From Paulinella micropora (lineage: Eukaryota; Cercozoa; Imbricatea; Euglyphida): 64,000 nucleotides of DNA. The position numbers and the translations under genes were made by a program. This document shows positions 1 through 9,917 of this stretch, piece after piece (positions within the stretch are counted from its first letter, which is position 1; every line of letters starts with the position of its first letter). The stretch covers positions 267,940-331,939 of the forward strand of contig BJOX01000037.1 in assembly GCA_009731375.1 (NCBI GenBank). The letters run 5' to 3'. Below the pieces are notes generated by a model that did not search any database, was not told the origin of the DNA, and saw only the letters and a program-made list of their open reading frames with translations.

Positions 1-562
1 AAGCCCCAGACAATAGCTAGTGCCTCCCGCTGTCTGGTGCAGTATTGCCTTTCCGCACTCGACATACGTCGACTAAGGAACATTACCGGTCGCAATCGCC
101 CCTTTTCGTCCACTTGCTGAAGTACTCCTCCTATCGCGTATGCCGACGCGTCCGTATCCAGAATAAAGGGTGCCTCAAAGTCAGGCAGCCTCAGAACCGT
201 TCCATCTTCCGTCAACGGATCCTTCAGAATCAACTCCCGCAAATCCTTTATCGCTTCCAAGACCTTCTCTCCCCACTCGTTCGGGTTCGGCCAATCCCCT
301 TTGAATTCCTTCATGTGTTTCCGTATGGGCTCCGCCCGGTTGGTGAAGTTTGGGATAAACTCCCCGTAATACTGTGCCAACGACACGAACGAATGTAGAT
401 CGGATTTGTTCTGCGGTATTGGCATGTCCGCCAGTGCCTCTCGTTTCTTAGCCGCGATTGTGCCTGTTCCGTTCTCAATATCGTATCCCAAATATTGAAT
501 CCATTTCTGCATGAAGTGGCACTTCTTGGCATTAAGCCGGAAACCGAACGCCTTAATCCGCC
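1..562 (-). pseudogene. RT thumb/connection and start of RNase H, truncated by window edge
   Basis: The reverse complement encodes AFGFRLNAKKCHFM and KWIQYLGYDIENG (RT C-terminal palm). Next come a connection segment with LHSFVSLAQYYGEFIPNF, then DTDASAYAIGGVL and SAERQYCTRQREALAIVWG, the gypsy RNase H start with its first acidic residue. The frame is open from about 560 to the window edge. Plus-strand ORFs in this interval are shadows. Confidence 0.75.
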
Positions 563-894
563 GCATGATGTAGCCCCATCGGCAAAACCTTCCAGACGTA
601 AGTCGTCACGCCCACCATAAACGCTGTGAGGTATCGACTTTCCTCCGCCAATGGAATTTGCCAAAACCCGCTTTTCAGATCCAGAGTGGAATATATTTTC
701 GCCTTCCGCAATACTTCCACCCCTCGTCGCACATCCGGCACCGGTGTTTCGATCTTCTTTATGATCTGATTGATCTTCCAGTAGTTTATGCACATCCGCA
801 ATGTGCCATCTGGCTTCGGCGCCATCCGCACCGGCGAGGAGTATTCTGACAACCGCTCCTCTATCAGCCCCTTCTCCAACAATTCCGCCGTCAT
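553..894 (-). pseudogene. Reverse transcriptase fingers/palm fragment, catalytic YxDD block deleted
   Basis: This 113-residue frame has clear RT motifs: LLEKGLIEERLSEYSSPVR (strand before motif 1), KPDGTLRMCINYWKIN (motif 1-2, with N where D is usual in C-x-DYR), and YSTLDLKSGFWQIPL, which retains the first catalytic Asp. It then reads LPMGLHHA and stops. The neighbouring frame continues at FRLNAKKCHFMQ, a segment that normally lies about 60 residues further on. The intervening F-Q-x-x-M / YxDD part is absent, so this is an internal deletion and a dead enzyme. Confidence 0.8.
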
Positions 895-941
895 CTCCCT
901 GGCACTTCTGTCCTCGTGATAGCTGAGTCGAGAAGGCCGTC

Positions 942-1607
942 CTATGGTACCTCCTGTCCCATCTCCCTATAGAACCTTGCCGTGTGATGCTTGACCGAAC
1001 CTCCCACCAACGGCCCAAACACTTCCATGTGTTGATCCATCATCGCCAAGACGTCCTCCTTAGACTTGTCATTTCCCTGCCACTGTTTTGCCTGTTCCCG
1101 CAAGGCCGCCCGAGCCTTATCCGTTTCCTCCTTGATTTGTTCGTCCGTCGCCTTGCCCGCTATATCGTCCACCGTAGCCTCCTCGCCCTCCTCCTCGAAC
1201 CCTTCTCTAGACCGGTACAGGGTAGGCGTTTGCCTCTCCTGATCCGCATATCTGGCCAACTGATCGATCATCATTGCGTATTGTATCGCATGTGTGTGAT
1301 GATATACCCCCGAAATATGAGTAAACGCCTCATCTCGGATTGCGGCCAAATCCCGTGTAAGGAGTTCCTCCCGATATTTCCTTGCCGCTTTTCTCGACCC
1401 CAAACGACACGCTATAACGAGCTTCTGCGTCCGACTCGGTATAGGTATCGGATCCTGAACCAAGAAATCCTCGATATCATACCACCACATTTCCGTTTGT
1501 CTACCCACCGGAAGCACTATTGTGAAATCCCCAAGGGAAATCCGAATCTCTTCAGCGCCTTCTTGATTCCTGCCACCGAGTCGACCATGATGGGATCGTC
1601 CCCCCAC
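942..1607 (-). pseudogene. Pol connector just upstream of reverse transcriptase
   Basis: This 221-residue frame starts after the frame change near 1525 and ends at a stop immediately before the RT fingers. It contains helical charged sequence and ends with HHTARFYREMGQEVP, placed where gypsy elements carry the H-x-I-x-x-x-x-x-x-P segment that precedes RT. No catalytic residue is expected here. The stop at 942 is a disablement because the RT continues in another frame. Confidence 0.45.
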
Positions 1608-2227
1608 TTATCCTTGAAGAACTCGATAATTCCCGTCTTCGCCTGACTTGGCTTTGCCACGTTACATATCACGTATTGTGCCATTGGCAACGTCCTGCCA
1701 TCCATTTCGTGTTGGTCCCCCAGATTACGGCCGTGTATCGGGCAACCGTCCGTGGCCAATCTCCGTTGTTCTCTCAAGTGTTCCAGCCGCATGTCACACA
1801 ATGCCACTATCTGATTTGGCGTCCATTCTTCCTCCGATTTACTCTCCTCCTCCGTTGCCTTAGGGTCCCCCACCGCAAAAACCTCGAATGCTGCCTCGTC
1901 AGCCGCTGCCTCTTCCGACATTACGACCTTCACGGCCCGCAAAACTACCAGCCGTCCATTCCCCCTCATTGCCTTGAGAGTGGTCATCTGTCGACAAATG
2001 CACCATCTTGTATACCGGTGCGTTTTCGTCCGCTCCATATCATACCGTATACCCCCGCACAATCGATGGATGTGCGCATTCGTCTGAGCGCGTCCAAGCT
2101 CCAACAAGCCCCCGTGTATGCTGGTACCACCCAAAACTTGTGAATATAGACCGAGCCGTCGGAGAGCAGAAAATTCAGCAACATCGTGCCCGTGATCGGT
2201 GTCGATCCCGACACTCCACTCACCCAT
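1517..2227 (-). pseudogene. Post-protease linker fragment of pol
   Basis: The useful part of this frame is below about 1990. It encodes an acidic linker (KATEEESKSEEEW) and a Cys/His-containing stretch (CDMRLEHLREQ, then CPIHGRN) between protease and RT. I recognise no enzymatic motif. It overlaps the next frame around 1525-1600, implying another indel. Confidence 0.4.
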
Positions 2228-2343
2228 CCCTGTGTGCGCCGCAGTGCCTGCTTATACCACTGCTGTCCCCAAGCTCCTCCCCATGACACTGATCGCCGCC
2301 GTCGTGTCATTGCCAATGACCTCATACCCGCCCAACTCGACAA
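1984..2343 (-). pseudogene. C-terminal half of a retropepsin-like protease, shifted frame
   Basis: About residues 35-95 of this 119-residue frame (GSTPITGTMLL, then KFWVVPAY and LRRMRTSIDCAG) resemble the flap and second half of gypsy retropepsins: a hydrophobic strand, FxVV, and a hydrophobic 'R-x-R-x-x-ID' end. It overlaps the end of the preceding ORF in a different frame, so at least one indel separates the active-site loop from this half. Another frame change near 1990 connects to the next ORF. Confidence 0.45.
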
Positions 2344-3544
2344 TTTCCACCTTCGTGTAGGCTAAAGGGAAATCAGCTCTTTCAATTGAATTAACCATTC
2401 TCCTAGGACTCATTGAATCCGCGCGTTCCGCGATCTTTTGGTATGTCTGGAGTATAAGTCGGTTCCGCTCCCGTTCCTTCCCCTCATCCCCTCCATTGAA
2501 TCCCATTTTCCCTTCCGACCCCTGGTCCGTAGCCTTATCCATGTTCTCGCCCCTCTGATCCTCTATTTCTCGCTTCTCTCCTTTATCCCCCTTACTCCCT
2601 ATTCCCCCCTGAGCCCCCTTATCGCCCTTATCGTCTATAGCTCCGTTATCCTTATCCTCTGTTCTTCCTGGTTTTTCCCCCGTTCCATCCCCGCGAGTCC
2701 GCTCCTCTGCCTTCTGCCGTTTGTCGTGTGCCCTGCCCTCTCTCTCCCTCTCTGCCGCTCTCATCCGTTTTCTGGTGATTCCCCAGTCAGATCTATGGAC
2801 TGTCGTTCTCCTTTGCCATCCCCCCTGGACGGGCTGCCGTACCCCGCTCCATCTACCCGCCGGAGCAGCAGGCGTTCTTGCCGTCTTTGTTCCCCTATCA
2901 GCCCTCAAATCCCGCTGCATATCCTTATGTTCCGTGTTGATATGTTCCCCACCTATTTTGCCTTCCCCCGTGATCACGACGTCATCTTTATCCTCACGCC
3001 GTCGCGGTCGCGCCTCTTCCTCCCTCGGCGTCCGTTCCTGTTCAAATATGCCATGTTTCCGTTCATGTTTTTGTTCCATTTCCTCCACGGATATTATCCT
3101 ACCCGATGGCGTGGGTGTGGCCCCTCCCGCCGCTTCCTGTCGCTCCGGTAAACCCGCCGTCGCCCTTGAAATCAATGCCTGTCGATCCGGCTGCACATAC
3201 GGAAAACTGTTGCCTGTTCCTTTGCTCCCTTCACCCCCTTTTCCTCCCTTCTCTTCCACCTTCTCTCTCTTTTCCTGTACCTCTGAGGCCATCCCCGGCC
3301 CTGTTGTCGCCGAACGTTGTGTGCCCCCTCGACCTCTTCCTCGATCACCGCCACGTCCTCCGCCACCACCGCCTCGTTGCCGTAGTCCTGCCGCGGACAA
3401 GTACGATCCTCGATCCTTCCGCTTCCACCCGTATTTCTGGATGTTCGCGGTGTTGAACCGTTGCAACTCGTCCAGTTCGTCCCGGTTAAACAGGTCTTCC
3501 AATCCCCCGAGCTGCCACATGCCATGGCAAATAGCCTCTTTCAA
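2252..3544 (-). CDS. Charged linker ORF ending in a retropepsin-like active-site region
   Basis: This 430-residue ORF follows the gag ORF. It is mostly low-complexity and charged (Lys/Glu/Gly/Arg), including a Gly/Arg-rich patch near residue 60. Its end contains EVIGNDTTAAISVM, which aligns with the retropepsin motif D-[ST]-G-A-x-[IL]-S except that the glycine is threonine. The frame stops soon after, and the rest of the protease continues in another frame (1984-2343). The start is uncertain, since the product may be made by frameshift or readthrough from gag. Confidence 0.5.
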   Translation of the reverse strand: MKEAICHGMWQLGGLEDLFNRDELDELQRFNTANIQKYGWKRKDRGSYLSAAGLRQRGGGGGGRGGDRGRGRGGTQRSATTGPGMASEVQEKREKVEEKGGKGGEGSKGTGNSFPYVQPDRQALISRATAGLPERQEAAGGATPTPSGRIISVEEMEQKHERKHGIFEQERTPREEEARPRRREDKDDVVITGEGKIGGEHINTEHKDMQRDLRADRGTKTARTPAAPAGRWSGVRQPVQGGWQRRTTVHRSDWGITRKRMRAAEREREGRAHDKRQKAEERTRGDGTGEKPGRTEDKDNGAIDDKGDKGAQGGIGSKGDKGEKREIEDQRGENMDKATDQGSEGKMGFNGGDEGKERERNRLILQTYQKIAERADSMSPRRMVNSIERADFPLAYTKVEIVELGGYEVIGNDTTAAISVMGRSLGTAVV

Positions 3545-3670
3545 TTCCCGTATAGCTGCGTTCTGCTCCTCCCGCGAGACTTTATCTATGTTGTCGTGAT
3601 ACAGGGTGTCGTCATCGTGGATGCAGCATTCGCCCCGTAGGCGTAAGAACCATATCCCAATTTGCCAATA

Positions 3671-5893
3671 TCACGATTTGCGCCAATGGCTGTTTTCCTT
3701 CAATGCCCGTCGCTCATATTTCGGAACTCCCGGTGCCTTGCTGAGTCGGTCGTCCGGGGGATATCTTGCCTCGCCCGGCTTCAGCTCCCGATTCCTTGCC
3801 GCATTCGTGTAAAAGGACGGATCCATCACGTCTGGTCCGGATCCTTTCTGCCTAAACCCTCCCGCTCCATGTGCCGCGTTTACCTCCACCGGCCGAGCAT
3901 ATGGATGCGGGCGACGATCTTCCCTGTTAGACCCCGGCCTCGTCCTCCCTCCGCTGAAGTTCCCCGTGCCACGTTGTGGTCTGCCCCCGCCCTGCTGGCC
4001 CCTTGTATTACCGCCGCCCCTTGTACTACCGCCGCCCCCACCAGTCTGCCGTCCTCCGTGTTGCTGCCTCATTGGTGCCTTTGGCATCTTCGCAAGAATC
4101 GCTGGATCCATCAACAGCGTCTTTATTGCTTTGACGTCTTCGTGATCCATCGTCCAAGCCACCGGGTTGGTTTTGCCTTGCCATCCCTGCCATTTAGCCT
4201 TGTTGTCGTTGGGTAGTGTCGGCAGCCTCAAGCCCGCGGTCAGCATCTCCGTTACCACGTTCTTGGTCGCCTGTTCCCTCCATAAGCCATGCCTCAAGAT
4301 TAGCGGGTACACCTTCCGCTCGTCGTTGATCAGACATGCGTCCATGACTGCTTGGAATGGGGCCGGTAGAGACACGCGGGCCCTGACCTTATCCGTTTCC
4401 AATTCCTCATCCGCATCGGTGAGTGCCACCAACCCAAAGACCGCGCCGAAAACATAATGGATCACATCCACGTATTGCCAGTGCGATCTTGCCGTATTGC
4501 CCTTGACTTCCCTTTCAAAGACTTCCTTCCACGTCGCCTGGTTCGACAACCCCGCGTTAGCCCCCGCAATTCCCAAGACGTCCGCCAAGACGAAGCAAAT
4601 GGATTCCAGCTCGTTGCCACTCTGCGCCCCGCGCAGCTGTTTCTTGAACTGTACCGCAAATTGCCGCATCATGTTCATATATCGCCTGTCGTCCCCTAGG
4701 CTTTGGTCGATTTGGTCGTACCCCTGCCTTGCCAGCTCCGTATTTGCCTTAAACTTTTTTATTATCTTGTCCCTTTTTTCCCATCCTTGGACCGAACTCC
4801 TGGTTGTACTACTTGCCCAACCCGAGCGATTCTTCTCGTCATCCTCCGATCCTTCCTCCTTTGAATCCTCATCCGACTCCGAGCCTTCAGAGCCGCTTTT
4901 CTTCTTCTTACTCTTCTTTTTCTTTTTCTTTTTCTTTTTCTTTTTCTTTTCCGGTGACGCCGCCTCCGGTTCCTCCATTAATTTCAGCCGAAGCCTAGTC
5001 CAGGCTACCCAACCATCCACACACCCCCTCACCAACGACAGGTGATACACCCATATCCGCAGTTCCGTCACCGTCGCCTTGCGGACTGCGTCATCCATCA
5101 GGGCAGCCCCGTTCACCGCGTTGTCCAAGAGTTTCTTGAGTGTCGCCCCCCGTTCCTTGATGTGTCCCATTGCATCCATTCCGTCGTTGTACTGCTTCAT
5201 GGCTTCTGTAAAGAAGCCCGCTTCCTTCCTCACCTCGTCCGCCCATTGCGCGTTTGCCGTTTCCAACCATGACGCCAAGTCATCAACCGGATTGAGCATC
5301 ATGCGCTTGTTCCAATCGTGGAAAGCCGCAGTGACTTTGATGTCCTGCTGTCGGATAATGCCGATCAGCCGGTCAATAGCCGCCATCATTTCCGTCACTT
5401 TTCCTTCGGTTATGACCTCCCCCTCGTCCATTATAGGCCGTACCATATAAGCTGTCAACGCCTTCGATGAGATCTGGTCCCTGTGGTGTCCCACCGCCAC
5501 CTCCAAAGCCTCCGCCATTTTGACCAACACTCTCGTCTTGATCCCCGGCCCCCAGTGTGGCTTGCCTGCTGGTAGCTGCCATTCGTTCCACGCGTCGATG
5601 TCGTCCCTAAGTCCCCCTTCATCGGGTCCGTCCGTCCAGATTTTGAGCGAGTTCCTGCTCAGCTGTGAGTAAATCTCGATAGCCGTCGGGCTCGCTTGCA
5701 ACATCTGGAGGAAGTGGTCGGACATAATCGGAGGATTCCGCGCATACGTTATAGAGCCTCCGGCGCCACCCCCGCCTTGTCCTCCCCCTTGTCCACTCGC
5801 ATCGAGGGTCCCGCTTTCTTGAGTGGCGTAAACCTGACCGGTAGTACCAGTAGCGGTACCCCTCCTTGCGCCTCGTCTGCCATTCATTGCCAC
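3671..5893 (-). CDS. gag-like: Gag-like polyprotein ORF of the gypsy element (740 aa)
   Basis: This is an uninterrupted 740-residue ORF at the 5' end of the retroelement. Residues 1-50 are Gly/Ala/Arg rich. The centre is mostly helical with no recognised motif. A lysine homopolymer followed by a Ser/Glu/Asp acidic stretch lies near residues 310-350. The C-terminal 130 residues are RG/GG rich (for example GGRQTGGGGGSTRGGGN), which could bind RNA. No CCHC zinc knuckle is present. Gag identity is inferred from position upstream of protease and RT, size, composition, and a homologous fragment at 7706-8005 on the other strand. The first ATG is used. Gag is better preserved than pol, which may reflect recent insertion or simply chance. 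Confidence 0.6.
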   Translation of the reverse strand: MAMNGRRGARRGTATGTTGQVYATQESGTLDASGQGGGQGGGGAGGSITYARNPPIMSDHFLQMLQASPTAIEIYSQLSRNSLKIWTDGPDEGGLRDDIDAWNEWQLPAGKPHWGPGIKTRVLVKMAEALEVAVGHHRDQISSKALTAYMVRPIMDEGEVITEGKVTEMMAAIDRLIGIIRQQDIKVTAAFHDWNKRMMLNPVDDLASWLETANAQWADEVRKEAGFFTEAMKQYNDGMDAMGHIKERGATLKKLLDNAVNGAALMDDAVRKATVTELRIWVYHLSLVRGCVDGWVAWTRLRLKLMEEPEAASPEKKKKKKKKKKKKSKKKKSGSEGSESDEDSKEEGSEDDEKNRSGWASSTTRSSVQGWEKRDKIIKKFKANTELARQGYDQIDQSLGDDRRYMNMMRQFAVQFKKQLRGAQSGNELESICFVLADVLGIAGANAGLSNQATWKEVFEREVKGNTARSHWQYVDVIHYVFGAVFGLVALTDADEELETDKVRARVSLPAPFQAVMDACLINDERKVYPLILRHGLWREQATKNVVTEMLTAGLRLPTLPNDNKAKWQGWQGKTNPVAWTMDHEDVKAIKTLLMDPAILAKMPKAPMRQQHGGRQTGGGGGSTRGGGNTRGQQGGGRPQRGTGNFSGGRTRPGSNREDRRPHPYARPVEVNAAHGAGGFRQKGSGPDVMDPSFYTNAARNRELKPGEARYPPDDRLSKAPGVPKYERRALKENSHWRKS

Positions 5894-7705
5894 TAACGTA
5901 GAAGGGAGAAATTGATAATAATAGAACCCAAACCCCTATATACATGTCTCTCTTCCAATATGATCTCCATTCTCCTGTTCACATCCCTTGCAATATCCAA
6001 GCATTGCCCGCCTCTAGCCCTCCGGGTCCTCTCTCCCTCTTTCCTCTGTATCCGTCCCCCCCCCCCCCCCCCCCCCCCCCCCTCTCCGTCCTTNNNNNNN
6101 NNNTGCTGAACTGTTCCAGCACGTCTCTATCTAACTCTTCCATCCATTCCATCATCTTCCTCAATCTTCCTCTGTCTCTCCAAAGCCTTGATCCTCTTCA
6201 TACATGCCTTGTATAGCTTCCACGTGTCTTCCACTTGAACATATATGTTTCTTCCAATACGTATCTCACCCTCGTTCCATAGTTCCGACTCCGGAAAATC
6301 CTCCTCCTCCAGATATGCCTCTTTCCAATAGCTCTTCTTCTCTTGATCCACCTTTCCCCCTTCCTCCCTTCCTCTCTGTTCTTGTCTCTCCCCCTTTCCA
6401 TCATCATCTTTCCTCTCATCTGCCGAATCCATACTGATGTCGAACACCTAACGTAGATATAATACCCTGTATTATCTATCTCCTGTTCCTCTTATTCCCC
6501 CATCCCACACTCCTTCCAAGCCTCCCACCCTACGCACTCAGTGCGAAACAGAAAAATAAGAACTTGAAGGGCACTGATATGGCCGATGTGCAGTATTCCA
6601 TCCGTGGTAAAAAGCCCGCAAAACCCCTTGAAAAGGCTGCCCTTTTTGCCTTCGCCACCCCAAAGGTCGTCGTCCGCAAAAAGCGTGGTTTTCCACTTGG
6701 AATTTTGCGCCATGATGTCTTCCTTGTTGTCTTGTTTTGTCAAGCCCGCGTGTTTTTCCAAACCAACTCCACCATTTGTTTTCCCTATGTTCCCTTTGTG
6801 GTTTCCGCCACTTCCCATCCCTCAATTCCATCTGACAATGAGCATAAATCCTCCCATGTCGGTCATCCACCACGTCGTCTGATGGCCTCCCTCTGACCGC
6901 CTTCCCCTTTTTGAATCCATCCAAATGAACCCCTCCATACCATGCCACATCATTGCTGTATTCCCCCTGATGGTGTGTTTCCCCATGTCCTGGTCCCTCC
7001 GACCTACCATCCTCCTCCAACATCCGTGAGAACCACCCACCTTCCATATCCTGTGCCTCTATTCCAGCACTCATTGTGAGAAAACATGTTATCCTGTCTT
7101 CATCATCCACAGCAAACATAGAACCAATGTTTGCATAAAGATTTCGATTCCATTTATGAGTGGCGTGTCCCTTGTGTTGTATTCCTTGTGACTGCTGAGC
7201 ACAGCAACCCCTGCTCATCGCTCAACAAGCTCGAAAACACACACTAAATCCATCGAACGTAATCTCCCAATATATATGCATATTTTCAAGAATAGTCATT
7301 TAATAACAGGGGTTTACCAGACCTCGAGTGGGCCGTGCTCACCCCTTTGCCAAAGATTAAGTAAGTGTAAGTTTAAGTTTGAGTTTGAGGGTAAGGGTAA
7401 GGTAAGGGTAAAGGGCTTTGGTGTGTGCTCAGTTGCCAAGGTTTGTGCGGTATGCTCACGACGAAGGTTGTGAGGCGGAAGTTGTGTTGCAAGACTAGTT
7501 TCGGTCGGTTTTGTTGTGTGGTTACGGATGTGGTTGTGTTAAAATGGAAACGTTGGTAGTACGGTCAAAGTGAGAAAATTACGAGTTGATATGGGTACAA
7601 AGGGAAATTGCTTTTGTAAAAAAGGGGGAAATTTTCCAATGCACCGTAGGCGAGAGATTACTGATAGGGGTGGAAATAAGTTTGACTGATTTCATATGTA
7701 GATTC
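5894..7705 (-). other. Leader-like region of the retroelement with a possible decayed ORF
   Basis: This interval contains a poly-C run plus 10-N gap at about 6057-6103. A highly charged 106-residue minus-strand ORF (6127-6447) follows, then a 226-residue minus-strand ORF (6538-7218) whose plausible protein sequence seems to shift frame near 6815 (KWKTTLFADDDLWGGEG). I recognise no domain in either. They may belong to the retroelement or to another decayed element. From 7219 to 7705 I see only AT-rich DNA and a short GGGTAA-like stretch at about 7391-7411. Confidence 0.3.
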
Positions 7706-7997
7706 TAGTGACTGCTGGACATCTTTGCCAGTATCGCGGGGCTCAGCCTGCTGCACGAAAAGAGAGAGATATACCAGATTGTTCTGGCGGGGATATGGAA
7801 GGACAAGACGAAAGCGGTGGTTCCGGAGATTGCGGCTCAAGTGGCGGCGTTGGCGGATATAACGGTGGAAGGCAAAGCCCGATGGCTGGGATTGAACACC
7901 ACCTACAATCCGGTCGGCTGGGTACTACATGAGGAAGACCCGGCTTTGATAGATCGTGTGATCACATCGCCAGCGGTGATAGCGAAGTGGCCACAGG

Positions 7998-8005
<8 letters not shown>
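7706..8005 (+). pseudogene. Second, divergent gag relic on the opposite strand
   Basis: About 100 codons translate to a protein homologous to residues near 530-610 of the minus-strand gag ORF. This copy has KARWLGLNTTYNPVGW and VITSPAVIAKWPQA; the gag ORF has KAKWQGWQGKTNPVAW and LMDPAILAKMPKA. The upstream segments LLHEKREIYQIV and LINDERKVYPLI also match. The relic ends abruptly at an (ATT)n array and the SINE, so only a fragment remains. It shows that at least two lineages of this gypsy family occur here in opposite orientation. Confidence 0.65.
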
Positions 8006-9167
<1,162 letters not shown>

Positions 9168-9456
9168 AATTGTATTAATACCTCCTGATATCTCTTCATT
9201 TCATCTCTTCTGCTTCCCACTCAGCTCTATGAGTGGCAAGTATTAATAGCCTATCAAACAGTGCTTGCGTAAAAAAAAAAATAATAATAATAATAAATAA
9301 ATAAAAAAATTTAAAAAAAGAAAAAATAAAAATAAAAACTTGCTTTCTAACTTTGTTTATTTTCTCAGTGACATCGGTCAGTCGATACAGTACTACTATA
9401 ATTACTGGTAATAGTGTCACTACGGCGGCACGGTACAGTGTTTCTGAAAGTGTTTC

Positions 9457-9504
<48 letters not shown>

Positions 9505-9524
9505 CTTTTCCTAANNNNNNNNNN
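9168..9524. other. AT-rich spacer with poly-T tract
   Basis: No gene is seen. The segment at about 9205-9268 (CCCACTCAGCTCTATGAG ... ACAGTGCTTGCGT) recurs at about 50397-50460, so it belongs to a dispersed repeat. An A-rich stretch follows, then a pure poly-T run of about 43 bases (9462-9504) and a 10-N gap. Confidence 0.6.
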
Positions 9525-9917
9525 ATATCATCATACATTAACCCTTAACAGTGCGAGCGCCATGGATCCTTGCCACAAATGCCACCGTGGCAGTGTTTTT
9601 CAAACTGAATAAAATCATCAGATGATTTCTCAACGTAATAATACTGAAATAAGCTGTATATTAATATTTCAAGCGTACATGCTCTACTAGTATCGATACG
9701 TCAAGGTACGGAGTTGTTGAATTATTAATATCATCATACATTAACACTTAACAGTGCGAGCGCCATGGATCCTTGCCACAAATGCCACCGTGGCAGTGTT
9801 TTTCAAACTGAATAAAATCATCAGATGATTTCTCAACGTAATAATACTGAAATAAGCTGTATATTAATATTTCAAGCGTGCATGCTCTACTAGTATCGAT
9901 ACGTCAAGGTACGGAGG
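9525..9917. repeat. Direct duplication of a ~190-200 bp unit
   Basis: The sequence beginning ATATCATCATACATTAAC and ending GATACGTCAAGGTACGGA occurs twice head to tail, with very few differences (ACCC/ACAC near the start, TACATG/TGCATG near the end). No coding potential is evident. The first copy abuts the N gap, so more copies may be collapsed. Confidence 0.85.

Larger units (their letters stand above)
1..5893 (-). mobile_element. Degenerate Ty3/gypsy-type LTR retrotransposon, 3' end outside window
   Basis: Read on the minus strand, the order is a gag-like ORF, a charged linker, a retropepsin-like region, reverse transcriptase and the start of RNase H, which is the Ty3/gypsy pol order. The element leaves the window inside RNase H, so integrase and the 3' LTR are not visible. 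The pol region changes reading frame near 2260, 1990, 1525, 945 and 560. The RT lacks the segment that should carry YxDD, so this copy cannot be autonomous. No 5' LTR was identified; the sequence upstream of gag (5894 onwards) begins with a CCCTTCTACGTTAG motif that could be an LTR end or a splice acceptor. Confidence 0.85.

Noticed and set aside
45-5900. Plus-strand ORFs over the gypsy element, such as those at 2721-3599 and 4497-5045
   Set aside because: They are reverse-strand shadows of gag and pol codons.
7391-7411. Interstitial telomere (GGGTAA-like), and the TTAGGGTTAGGG near 44121
   Set aside because: Only a few degenerate units, not enough to distinguish from chance in repeat-rich DNA.
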